Shown piece by piece: positions 8,473 through 17,452 of a stretch of 17,452 nucleotides of DNA. The position numbers and the translations under genes were made by a program. This DNA is from JBHEKP01 sp041859375. Lineage in GTDB: Bacteria > Hydrogenedentota > Hydrogenedentia > Hydrogenedentales > CAITNO01. Position 1 is the first letter of the stretch. Every line of letters begins with the position of its first letter. The notes under the pieces are model-generated. The model saw only the letters and a program-made list of their open reading frames with translations, made no database searches and was not told the origin of the DNA. The stretch spans positions 1 to 17,452 of the forward strand of contig JBHEKP010000216.1 in NCBI GenBank assembly GCA_041859375.1, given 5' to 3'.

Positions 8473-9309
8473 TCACAGCGGCCAGGAGAAACGGCTTCCC
8501 GCGCCCGCTTCGGCATGGGCGTTGGGCAGGGTGTCCCGCAGACGGCGCGCGGCGTCCGGGCCGGTGCAGTGCAGGGGGGTGGCCAGCCGGACATCATGGC
8601 GGCGGAGCGCGTCCAATGCCGCGTCCACCCGCTCCGGCGGCGCACTGTTCAGGTGCATGCCTCCGATTACGGCGTGGATGCGCGGCGCACCACTGAGTTC
8701 CGCCACATAATCAAGGGTGTTAGCGACGCCTGCGTGGGCGCAGCCCAGCAGCACCACCACGCCCACGGCGGTTTCAAACCACATCGCCTGGTCATCCGGG
8801 ATTTCGTTGGGGACAAGGCAGGCCGGGTCGCTGAAAAAAGGCGTTTCCGCCGGTTCGGCGGCATGGCGGCGGGGGATCGGACCGGTCAGCCAGAACGGCC
8901 CCGCCACATGTGTCGGTCCCGTGCAGTGGACCACAGGAAGGTCCGTACCGGATAAAAGGGCCGCGCTTTCGGCGGACATGCCGATGAACTTGTGCGGCGG
9001 GGAATCAAGCCTTCGGTAACAGGGAGCCAACGCGGCGGGATGAAAGCACACAGCCGGTTGCGCCTGTGAAAGCACTCGGGCCAGCCCGCCGCTGTGGTCG
9101 TAATGGCCGTGGCTCAGCGCCACCGCGTCCAGGGTGGACAGATCCACCCCCAGCCGCGCCGCGTTCACCGGCAGTGCGGCACCCTGACCTGTGTCAAAAA
9201 GCACCCGAACCCCCGCAGCCGCCGCATAAAACGACAGGCCGTGCTCCTCCTCAAGCCCGGAAAAGGCGGCCGTGTTGTCCGTGACGATGGTGACGGTTGC
9301 CGTGTTCAT
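8473..9309 (-). CDS. MBL-fold metallo-hydrolase (MJ0301/beta-RFAP-synthase-like family)
   Basis: A 278-residue metallo-beta-lactamase-fold protein. Zinc ligands are seen as SHGHYDH (66-72: His67, His69, Asp71, His72), His192 in GCAHAG, and His219 in GGMHL, with His247 in LHCTG. This order of motifs fits the archaeal MJ0301-type subfamily, often annotated as 7,8-dihydropterin-6-yl-methyl-4-(beta-D-ribofuranosyl)aminobenzene 5'-phosphate synthase. That reaction is unlikely in a bacterium and is not claimed here. The start at 9309 is chosen because GGAGG (9317-9321 on the complement) lies 7 nt ahead. The same frame has an upstream Met at 9360, but no site supports it. It is separated from the upstream flavoprotein gene by a terminator-like hairpin, so it is probably transcribed separately. 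No partner gene explains its role. Confidence 0.85.
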   Translation of the reverse strand: MNTATVTIVTDNTAAFSGLEEEHGLSFYAAAAGVRVLFDTGQGAALPVNAARLGVDLSTLDAVALSHGHYDHSGGLARVLSQAQPAVCFHPAALAPCYRRLDSPPHKFIGMSAESAALLSGTDLPVVHCTGPTHVAGPFWLTGPIPRRHAAEPAETPFFSDPACLVPNEIPDDQAMWFETAVGVVVLLGCAHAGVANTLDYVAELSGAPRIHAVIGGMHLNSAPPERVDAALDALRRHDVRLATPLHCTGPDAARRLRDTLPNAHAEAGAGSRFSWPL

Positions 9310-9345
9310 TGTCCAGCCTCCAAAAGGGGAATCATGCGTTCGTTT

Positions 9346-9363
9346 GCGTTGCAAAAGCAACGC
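9346..9363. repeat. Small perfect inverted repeat next to the terminator
   Basis: GCGTTGC (9346-9352), loop AAAA, GCAACGC (9357-9363). The right arm shares three bases with the left arm of the large hairpin at 9361-9390. On the - strand it lies just after that hairpin and 37 nt before the MBL gene start. Confidence 0.6.
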
Positions 9364-9390
9364 CCCGGCGGGAGGGGTCCCGCCGGGGCG
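9361..9390 (-). terminator. Intrinsic-terminator-like hairpin after the DHODH-like gene
   Basis: A perfect 13-bp stem: CGCCCCGGCGGGA (9361-9373), loop GGGG, and TCCCGCCGGGGCG (9378-9390). On the - strand it begins 33 nt after the DHODH-like stop codon and is followed by TTGCTTTTGC, a weak T-rich tail. It probably ends the nifJ/DHODH-like transcript. The tail is poor, so partial read-through into the MBL gene is possible. Confidence 0.65.
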
Positions 9391-9423
9391 CGTGGATTGC
9401 GGCTGTGGGCCGCCGTGCCTCGC

Positions 9424-10437
9424 TCAGGCCATGGGCTTGGGCGGTTCGGCGACGTAGTTGGTGAGGATCTTCATGTAGTTGGCGCGCTCATAGGCGGCGG
9501 GTTCGGCGCATTTCTGCTGGCTCAGGGCGCCCTGCATCTGCTTCACCGAAACGTACTCGTTCTCCTCCATCCACTTCACGAGGCCGTCGCGCAGCAGGCT
9601 GAGGTGGCCGATGCCGTGCTTCAGCAGCGCGGAGGTGCTCATCGCGACCTTCGCGCCCGCCATCATGCACTTCACCACGTCGGCGGGGGTGTGCACGCCG
9701 CCGGTGACGGCCATGTCCGCGGCAATCTTGCCGTGCAGGATGGCCACCCAGCGCAGGCGCAGGCGCAGCTCGTTCGAGGTGCTGAGGTTCAGGTCCGTCT
9801 TGACCTCCAGGTTGGCGAGGTCGAAGTCGGGCTGGTAGAAGCGGTTGAACATCACCAGCGCGTCCGCGCCGGCGTCGCTGAGCCGCTTCGCCATGTTGGC
9901 CACGGAGCTGAAGTACGGGCCGATTTTCACGGCGACGGGAACCGTCACGTTCGCCTTCACCGCCCCGACCAGATCCACGTACATGTCCTCCACCTGCGCG
10001 CCCGTCATGTCCGGGTTGGTGGGGAGGTAGTACACGTTCAGCTCAATCGCGTCCGCGCCGGCGTCCTGCATTTCCTTCGCGTACTTGACCCAGCCGCCGC
10101 TGGAAACGCCGTTCAGGCTGGCGATGACCGGAATGGACACGGCGGCCTTGGCGCGCTGGATGTGCCCGAGATAGCCCTCGGGGCCCATCTTGTAGTCCTC
10201 CAGGTCGGGGAAATAGGTCAGCGCCTCCGCAAAGCTCTGCTCGCCCTGCTGGAGGTTCGCGTTCAGCTCCTGGCTGAGGAAGGTGAGCTGCTCCTCGAAG
10301 AGCGAGTGGAGCACGATTGCCGAGGCGCCCGCCTCCTCCATGCGCTTGAGGTTGTCGATCGGCTCGCTCTGCGGCGAGGGCGAAACGACGAGGGGGTTCT
10401 TCAGCTCCATGCCGAGATAACTGGTGGTGAGATCCAT
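9424..10437 (-). CDS. Dihydroorotate-dehydrogenase-like flavoprotein
   Basis: A 337-residue TIM-barrel flavoprotein of the DHODH superfamily. FMN-type motifs are visible: PVIASLNG (103-110), IELNVYY (131-137), Lys171 in VKIGPY, FNRFYQPD (197-204), TGGVHTPADVVKCMMAGA (245-262), then STSALL for the phosphate end. The active-site loop reads ELNVYYLPTNP. Authentic DHODHs have a Cys or Ser base there (for example the Cys in NLSCPN), and none is present. It is therefore better called DHODH-like than pyrD. The start at 10437 has AGGAGG 9 nt ahead (complement of 10447-10452). A longer in-frame version to 10575 would run into nifJ. It lies 59 nt downstream of nifJ on the same strand, so a redox role tied to pyruvate oxidation is plausible but inferred. 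Confidence 0.88.
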   Translation of the reverse strand: MDLTTSYLGMELKNPLVVSPSPQSEPIDNLKRMEEAGASAIVLHSLFEEQLTFLSQELNANLQQGEQSFAEALTYFPDLEDYKMGPEGYLGHIQRAKAAVSIPVIASLNGVSSGGWVKYAKEMQDAGADAIELNVYYLPTNPDMTGAQVEDMYVDLVGAVKANVTVPVAVKIGPYFSSVANMAKRLSDAGADALVMFNRFYQPDFDLANLEVKTDLNLSTSNELRLRLRWVAILHGKIAADMAVTGGVHTPADVVKCMMAGAKVAMSTSALLKHGIGHLSLLRDGLVKWMEENEYVSVKQMQGALSQQKCAEPAAYERANYMKILTNYVAEPPKPMA

Positions 10438-10496
10438 GAACTGTGTCCTCCTGCCGCCGCGGCCCCGCCGCGGCGCATTGTCCTGTCGTTTCTGGT

Positions 10497-14090
<3,594 letters not shown>

Positions 14091-14117
14091 GGCTGTGACT
14101 CCAGTCCTTGCGGTTTT

Positions 14118-14142
14118 GGCGCGTTCCGGTGGAATTCGCGCC
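14118..14142 (-). promoter_or_regulatory. nifJ leader stem-loop 1
   Basis: GGCGCG-TTCC (14118-14127), loop GGT, GGAA (14131-14134), a two-base TT bulge, then CGCGCC (14137-14142). This gives a 10-bp stem with one bulge, ending about 28 nt ahead of the nifJ start. It could affect ribosome access or mRNA stability. It matches no riboswitch known to me. Confidence 0.4.
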
Positions 14143-14150
14143 GAACGAAC

Positions 14151-14173
14151 GGTTTCCGCCGCCGGCGGAAACC
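14151..14173 (-). promoter_or_regulatory. nifJ leader stem-loop 2
   Basis: A perfect 10-bp inverted repeat: GGTTTCCGCC (14151-14160), loop GCC, GGCGGAAACC (14164-14173). It lies between the candidate nifJ promoter and start codon. No T-tract follows on either strand, so it is not a simple terminator. It could be an RNA structure or a protein-binding palindrome. Confidence 0.45.
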
Positions 14174-14250
14174 TGCCAAATAAAGAAACCCTGCGGGCGT
14201 CGGCGGGGCGCGCGGACACACAATTCCCGCGCGCTGACTGCATGAAAACA

Positions 14251-14260
14251 GGGGTACCCC
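14251..14260. repeat. Perfect 10-bp palindrome
   Basis: GGGGTACCCC, self-complementary, in the nifJ/pilin divergent region about 160 nt ahead of nifJ. It is a possible operator half of the control region, with no regulator identified. Confidence 0.3.
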
Positions 14261-14274
14261 GCCTATGCCGCAGT

Positions 14275-14304
14275 ATTATGGGGGGCGCGCCCGCATGGGC
14301 GCAA
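14275..14304 (-). promoter_or_regulatory. Candidate nifJ promoter
   Basis: On the - strand: TTGCGC (complement of 14299-14304), an 18-nt spacer and CATAAT (complement of 14275-14280). The match is moderate and the spacing acceptable. It implies an untranslated leader of about 175 nt containing the two stem-loops at 14118-14173. A 6-bp hairpin falls in the spacer. Confidence 0.3.
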
Positions 14305-14344
14305 CGATCAAGGCTAACGCGGCGACATCATGCCGAACAGGCGT

Positions 14345-14356
14345 TAAGCATGCTTA
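14345..14356. repeat. Perfect 12-bp palindrome, possible operator
   Basis: TAAGCATGCTTA, self-complementary over all 12 bases, about 70 nt upstream of the pilin promoter -35 box. AT-rich in a GC-rich background, which makes chance less likely and a regulator site plausible. Confidence 0.35.
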
Positions 14357-14424
14357 TTCGCAGTTTTGCCACCGGAAAGCGCCTGTCACAGCCCCCAAAA
14401 GGGCCGATTTTGGGCGGAATTAGT

Positions 14425-14453
14425 TTGACGCTTCCTAAACCGCATGGTATCAT
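14425..14453 (+). promoter_or_regulatory. Sigma70-like promoter of the pseudopilin gene
   Basis: TTGACG (14425-14430), a 17-nt spacer, TATCAT (14448-14453). Five of six bases match the -35 consensus. Transcription would begin near 14460, giving a leader of about 38 nt that includes GGAG at 14484-14487, 10 nt ahead of the ATG. Confidence 0.6.
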
Positions 14454-14497
14454 AATCTTGTGATAACAACCGGGGACTGATTTGGAGACCACCCACC

Positions 14498-15475
14498 ATG
14501 AAGCATACCCAAAAGGCGGGCTTTACCCTTATTGAATTATTGACAGTCATCGCCATCATCGCGATTCTGGCGGCCATGATCATGGTTGTCGGGCCGCGCA
14601 TGATTGAAAAGGCGAAGATTTCCCGCATGCAGTCCGCCATCCACCAGATTGACGTGGCCCTGCAGGCCTACAGCGCCGACAACAAGGGCACCTATCCGCC
14701 CGCCTACGGCTTCGTCCAGTTCGGCGAAAAGGACAATTTCACGCCCCCGGCCAACCCGGACCAGGAAGGCAGGTACTACACCCTCCGCTCCTACATGCAA
14801 ATCCTCAAGTACCACGGCAACGAGGAGATGTACGACGAGTTTTCCGACGGCTATGACACGGACCGCGACGGCCGGATCAGCCCCCTTGAGTTCCTGCCCG
14901 TGGGCCGCAAGCTGCCCACCGGCTCCTGGGAATTCGCCACCCTCCCGCGCTACGCCGGGGTCAACGACCCCGTTTTCAGCGGCGAGCTGGGCCTGGCCGC
15001 TGATGCCAAGGAACGCCCCTTCGTCTACATCCCCGTCAACAAGGCCCAGTTTGGCCGCATGCAGAAATACTGGATCAACAGCGGCGCCTTCCTCGCCCAG
15101 CGCTGGGAGCCGTCCGACCCCAACTTCCCGGCCATCCAGTTCCCGCCGGCCAAGTACGACGCCTTCGTGCTGGTGGGCATGGGGCCCGCGGGCAACTCCT
15201 TCGGCATCCTGCCCGAACCGCTCGGCGTCGCCGCCGAGCAGGCGAACAACGGCCGCGACCTCTACCACATCACGGCGCTGCGCGCCTATTTCCTGGCCAC
15301 CCGCGACCTGAACGCCAACGGCCAGCTTGACTTCGAATTCACCGCGCGCACCCAGGCGGGCGAGGGCGCCGTGCCCGACTATCCGGTCACCGGCACGAAC
15401 TTCACCACGAACAACGATCTGCCCTACGCCCCCGCGCCCCGCCAGGCGGGCCCCTGGATTTTCGTCGGCAAGTGA
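14498..15475 (+). CDS. Type II secretion / PulG-type pseudopilin with two calcium-loop motifs
   Basis: A 325-residue prepilin-like protein. MKHTQKAG is a short class III leader, cleaved by prepilin peptidase before FTLIE, and residues 9-31 are the hydrophobic assembly helix with the conserved Glu at mature position 5. The segment IHQIDVALQAYSADNKGTYPP (48-68) is the GspG-like helix and first loop. The body is much longer than a typical GspG of about 140 residues. Two EF-hand/dockerin-type loops are visible: DTDRDGRISPLE (120-131), with all canonical ligand positions, and DLNANGQLDFEF (270-281). These suggest calcium-stabilised folding, which is known for GspG in general. It would be an inner-membrane-anchored pilus or secretion subunit. 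It stands alone here, with its own promoter and terminator and no other secretion genes in the window, as is common for the expanded pseudopilin families of PVC-like bacteria. Confidence 0.88.
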   Translation: MKHTQKAGFTLIELLTVIAIIAILAAMIMVVGPRMIEKAKISRMQSAIHQIDVALQAYSADNKGTYPPAYGFVQFGEKDNFTPPANPDQEGRYYTLRSYMQILKYHGNEEMYDEFSDGYDTDRDGRISPLEFLPVGRKLPTGSWEFATLPRYAGVNDPVFSGELGLAADAKERPFVYIPVNKAQFGRMQKYWINSGAFLAQRWEPSDPNFPAIQFPPAKYDAFVLVGMGPAGNSFGILPEPLGVAAEQANNGRDLYHITALRAYFLATRDLNANGQLDFEFTARTQAGEGAVPDYPVTGTNFTTNNDLPYAPAPRQAGPWIFVGK

Positions 15476-15498
15476 TTTCCCGCGGCGCACGCGGCATC

Positions 15499-15535
15499 CA
15501 GGGGGCCGGACCCGGGTTCGGCCCCCTGTTTTGTT
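15499..15535 (+). terminator. Strong intrinsic terminator after the pseudopilin gene
   Basis: Near-perfect stem of about 13 bp between CAGGGGGCCGGACCC (15499-15513) and GGGTTCGGCCCCCTG (15514-15528), with one G-T pair and a turn at the centre, followed by TTTTGTT (15529-15535). It begins 24 nt after the pilin stop codon. Confidence 0.88.
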
Positions 15536-15561
15536 AAACCCCCGGGGTTGACCATGCACAC

Positions 15562-16161
15562 ATGAACAGCATCACCCGCATGTGGCTCACCTGGGCGCAC
15601 GCGCGCAAGTTCGCGCGGCTGGGCGCCCATTGCCGCTTCCCCGTGCCCTCCCTCGAGGTCCGGGGGCATGTGGAAATCGGCGACCACTGCCGCTTCCGCG
15701 ACAACGTCACCCTCCACGCCCGGCCCGGAGCGCGCATCGTCTTCGGCAACCGCTCGGGGTGCAGCTGGGGCTGCCTGCTGGACGCCTCCGCCGAAATCCG
15801 CGTCGGCAACTATGTCGGCGTCGCCGAGCATGTCATTGTCTGCGACGCCGTCCTCCCCCTCATGGGCCACGGCGCGTGCTGGCGCGGTGTCGCCGCGGAG
15901 GCGCGCCCCGTCGCGCTGGGCGACAACTGCTTCATCGGCAGCGCCTGCATCATCGGCCCCGGCGTCACCGTCGGCGAGGGCGCCGTCATCGCCCACCACA
16001 GCGTGGTGCTCCGCGACGTGCCCCCCTATGAAATCTGGGCCGGCGCGCCCGCCCGGCGCGTCAGCCACCGCACCGAGGGCCTCTCCGAGGAAAAACTGCG
16101 CGAGGCGCGGGAGATGATCGCCCGCCACGGCCTCCAGCGCGACAGGTATCTCGACGAATGA
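15562..16161 (+). CDS. Left-handed beta-helix (hexapeptide) acyltransferase
   Basis: A 199-residue trimeric-type O-acyltransferase, probably acetylating a sugar or similar acceptor in the cytoplasm with acetyl-CoA. Hexapeptide turns run through residues about 35-160: VEIGDHCRFRDN, AEIRVGNYVGV, VALGDNCFIGSACIIGPGV (117-135) and VGEGAVIAHHSVV (137-149). These are followed by the typical end motif PYEIWAGAPARRV (155-167). His103 in LMGHGACW lies where such enzymes often have the catalytic His, but this needs alignment. It has eight cysteines, a high number for the family. The start at 15562 lacks a clear ribosome binding site (GGGG at 15544-15547 is distant). It begins 26 nt after a strong terminator, so it likely has an unseen promoter or lives on read-through. 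Its stop overlaps the next start by 4 nt. Confidence 0.85.
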   Translation: MNSITRMWLTWAHARKFARLGAHCRFPVPSLEVRGHVEIGDHCRFRDNVTLHARPGARIVFGNRSGCSWGCLLDASAEIRVGNYVGVAEHVIVCDAVLPLMGHGACWRGVAAEARPVALGDNCFIGSACIIGPGVTVGEGAVIAHHSVVLRDVPPYEIWAGAPARRVSHRTEGLSEEKLREAREMIARHGLQRDRYLDE

Positions 16162-16871
16162 TCCGCGCCTTCACCTTCGACTTCTGGGGCACCCTCTTTC
16201 GAGACGTGGACGGCGACAGGCGCCACGCCCTGCGCGCCGCGCGCCTCGCCGCCGCCGCGGGCGTGTCCGAGGCCGAGGCCTCCCGCGTGCTCGAAGACGC
16301 CATGGCCGTTTTCGCCCGCCACCACATCGAGCGGCAGAAGACCCTCGACAGCGCGCACGCCGTGCGCATGGCGGGGGAGGCGCTGGGGGTGGAATTCGAC
16401 CCCGAAACCGCCGCCGGGCTGGCGGACTATTTCTCCCGGGTGATACTCGATCACCCCCCCGCGCCCATTGACGGCGCGCTCGACGCCGTCCGCGCCGCCG
16501 CGGAGCGGCTTCCCGCCGGGCTCATCTCCGACACCGGCATCAGCCCCGGCGCCAGCCTCGCCGTGCTGCTGGAGCGCCACGGCTTCACGCCCCACCTGCG
16601 CTGCCTCACCTTTTCCGACGAGGTGGGCGTGTCCAAGCCGCGGCCCGAAATGTTCCACCGCACCGCCGCCGCGCTGGGGGTGCGGGCGGGGGAGCTCTTC
16701 CACCTGGGCGATTTGGAGCCCACCGACATCGCGGGGGTCCGCGCGCTGGGCGGCACCGCCGGCCTTTTCGCCGGGGTGAACCGCCGCCACCTCGAATCCA
16801 CCGCCGCCGAGCATGTTTTCACCGACTGGCGGGAGTTCACCCGCCGGATTGACGAATTCTGCGCCGGATAG
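16158..16871 (+). CDS. HAD-superfamily hydrolase (subfamily IA)
   Basis: A 237-residue haloacid-dehalogenase-like hydrolase with a helical cap (about 15-100). Motif I is FDFWGTL, with nucleophile Asp8. The usual second Asp is Trp10, as in dehalogenase-like branches (DxYGT), where the acid/base Asp is absent. Motif II is Ser124 in LISDTG, motif III is Lys160 in VGVSKPRP, and motif IV is HLGDLEPTD with Asp185 and Asp190. It is either a phosphatase using another acid/base or a different hydrolase; the substrate is unknown. The start overlaps the stop of the acyltransferase (ATGA), implying translational coupling and a shared job. A small membrane protein gene follows after 28 nt. Confidence 0.87.
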   Translation: MIRAFTFDFWGTLFRDVDGDRRHALRAARLAAAAGVSEAEASRVLEDAMAVFARHHIERQKTLDSAHAVRMAGEALGVEFDPETAAGLADYFSRVILDHPPAPIDGALDAVRAAAERLPAGLISDTGISPGASLAVLLERHGFTPHLRCLTFSDEVGVSKPRPEMFHRTAAALGVRAGELFHLGDLEPTDIAGVRALGGTAGLFAGVNRRHLESTAAEHVFTDWREFTRRIDEFCAG

Positions 16872-16899
16872 GCGCGGCCACACCGGGAGGTGCGCAGGC

Positions 16900-17055
16900 A
16901 TGGACGATCACAGGTCGCTTGTGGGCGCGGTGGTGCTCGGCGTCATCATTCTGATGCTTTTCCTCACCCCCGAATGCGCCAAAAGCGGAAAAAAGGCCCC
17001 CAAAACGCCCCCCGCCGCCGCGCAGCCCGCCCCGGCGGCCCCTCAGGGCAGGTAG
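16900..17055 (+). CDS. 51-residue single-pass membrane protein, function unknown
   Basis: Starts at ATG 16900 with GGGAGG (16885-16890), 9 nt ahead. The same frame extends upstream to 16813 but that part lies inside the HAD gene. Residues 1-6 are polar (MDDHRS). LVGAVVLGVIILMLFL (7-22) is one transmembrane helix. The tail is basic then Pro/Ala-rich (KSGKKAPKTPPAAAQPAPAA) with one Cys at position 26. No family is recognised. The final 13 nt overlap the 3' end of the convergent M23 peptidase gene. It could be a small membrane anchor or a cell-envelope accessory protein. This is speculative. Confidence 0.6.
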   Translation: MDDHRSLVGAVVLGVIILMLFLTPECAKSGKKAPKTPPAAAQPAPAAPQGR

Positions 17056-17452
17056 CTCTTCGGGTTCACCGGCGCGCCGTTCTTCCGCACCTCGTAGTGC
17101 AGGTGCGTGCAGGTGGCGTTGCCCGTGCTGCCCACTTCCGCGATGATCTCCCCCCGGCCCACGCGCTGCCCCGGCTTCATGTACCGCTTCGCCAGGTGCG
17201 CGTAATACGTCGAATACCCCCCGCCGTGCTCCACCACCAGCACCTGCCCGTAGGCCCCGTTGTACCCCGACTCGGTCACCACCCCGTCCGCCGTGGCGCG
17301 CACCGGCGTGCCCTTCGGCGCGATGATGTCCGCGCCCTTGTGCGTGTGGCGGCGGCGTTTCACCCCGTACCCCGAACTGATGTACCGATCCTCATTGTCC
17401 ACCGGCCAGATGCAGGGGAGGTGTCTGGGCTGTTCGTGGGTGGCGGACTGGA
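17043..17452 (-). CDS. M23 (LytM-type) peptidase, 5' end cut by window
   Basis: C-terminal M23 domain of a zinc endopeptidase, probably cutting peptidoglycan cross-links in the cell envelope. From a GTG at 17402 the product is 119 residues, but the frame stays open to the right edge and adds codons for HEQPRHLPCIWPV before it. This matches the usual lead-in (WPV...ISSGYG) of M23 domains, so the true start is outside. Visible motifs: HKGAD (HxxxD zinc ligands), GTPVRATADGVV, YYAHL, GQRVGRGEIIAEVGSTGN and the HLHYE motif with catalytic and zinc histidines. All expected residues are kept, so it is likely active, unlike EnvC-type degenerate regulators. It ends with PVNPKSYLP, a standard C-terminus. 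Any upstream signal peptide or LysM domain is not visible. Confidence 0.9.
   Translation of the reverse strand, partial: QSATHEQPRHLPCIWPVDNEDRYISSGYGVKRRRHTHKGADIIAPKGTPVRATADGVVTESGYNGAYGQVLVVEHGGGYSTYYAHLAKRYMKPGQRVGRGEIIAEVGSTGNATCTHLHYEVRKNGAPVNPKSYLP

Larger units (their letters stand above)
14091..14497. other. 407-nt divergent intergenic control region
   Basis: No gene is supported here. It separates nifJ (leftward) from the pseudopilin gene (rightward). It holds a good + strand promoter, a weaker - strand promoter candidate, two stem-loops near nifJ, a hairpin of 6 bp at 14287-14302, a hairpin of 7 bp at 14394-14414 (CCCAAAA, loop of 7, TTTTGGG), and palindromes at 14251-14260 and 14345-14356. 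Its base composition is less GC-rich than the coding parts. Confidence 0.7.

Noticed and set aside
9424..10437. Annotation as true dihydroorotate dehydrogenase (pyrD)
   Set aside because: The catalytic Cys/Ser loop is absent and the neighbour is PFOR, not pyrimidine genes.
14091..14243. A 51-residue N-terminal extension of NifJ
   Set aside because: PFOR proteins begin at the MRTLDGNEAV region. The extension contains the leader stem-loops and has no family match.
14458..14469. TTGTGATAACAA as a Rex-like redox operator near the pilin transcription start
   Set aside because: Only the TTGT/ACAA arms are symmetric and the spacing is too short for the Rex consensus, so it is probably chance.

Overview
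The window is a strongly GC-rich, densely coded bacterial chromosome segment with short intergenic gaps and G/C-rich third codon positions. A pyruvate:ferredoxin oxidoreductase points to an anaerobic or facultative lifestyle. A PulG-type pseudopilin with the GFTLIELLTVIAIIAILAAM leader, GH127-type and surface-glycan genes, and an M23 peptidase suggest a Gram-negative, environmental bacterium. The mix resembles what is seen in PVC-related phyla or Hydrogenedentota, but this placement is inference and no phylogenetic marker gene is present.

Region 1 (1-8466, + strand) is a five-gene block with gaps of only 4-24 nt: a GT4 glycosyltransferase with an N-terminal coiled coil (cut by the left edge), a GT2-GT4 fusion glycosyltransferase, a three-part protein (methyltransferase, degenerate CmcI-like domain, beta-sandwich), a small-molecule-type O-methyltransferase, and an exported GH127/DUF1680 glycoside hydrolase. 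Together they look like part of an operon that builds, methylates and perhaps trims a surface polysaccharide.

Region 2 (8473-14090, - strand) holds an MBL-fold hydrolase, a dihydroorotate-dehydrogenase-like flavoprotein and a full-length NifJ pyruvate:ferredoxin oxidoreductase. Transcription runs nifJ, then the DHODH-like gene, then a strong hairpin terminator, then the MBL gene. The DHODH-like protein lacks the usual catalytic Cys/Ser and is probably a redox partner of central metabolism rather than a pyrimidine enzyme.

Region 3 (14091-14497) is a 407-nt divergent control region. It carries a good sigma70-like promoter for the pilin gene, a weaker candidate promoter for nifJ, two stem-loops in the presumed nifJ leader and two perfect palindromes.

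Region 4 (14498-17452) holds a pseudopilin with two EF-hand/dockerin-like calcium loops and a strong intrinsic terminator. It continues with a hexapeptide acyltransferase that overlaps a HAD hydrolase by 4 nt, and a 51-residue single-pass membrane protein. The last gene is an M23 peptidase on the - strand, cut by the right edge, whose 3' end overlaps the small gene by 13 nt.

The feature most worth attention is the three-part protein at 3814-5475. Its middle domain still aligns with the cephalosporin hydroxylase/CmcI family but has lost the cofactor-binding motifs. It may be a pseudoenzyme that bridges a glycan methyltransferase and a carbohydrate-binding-like domain.
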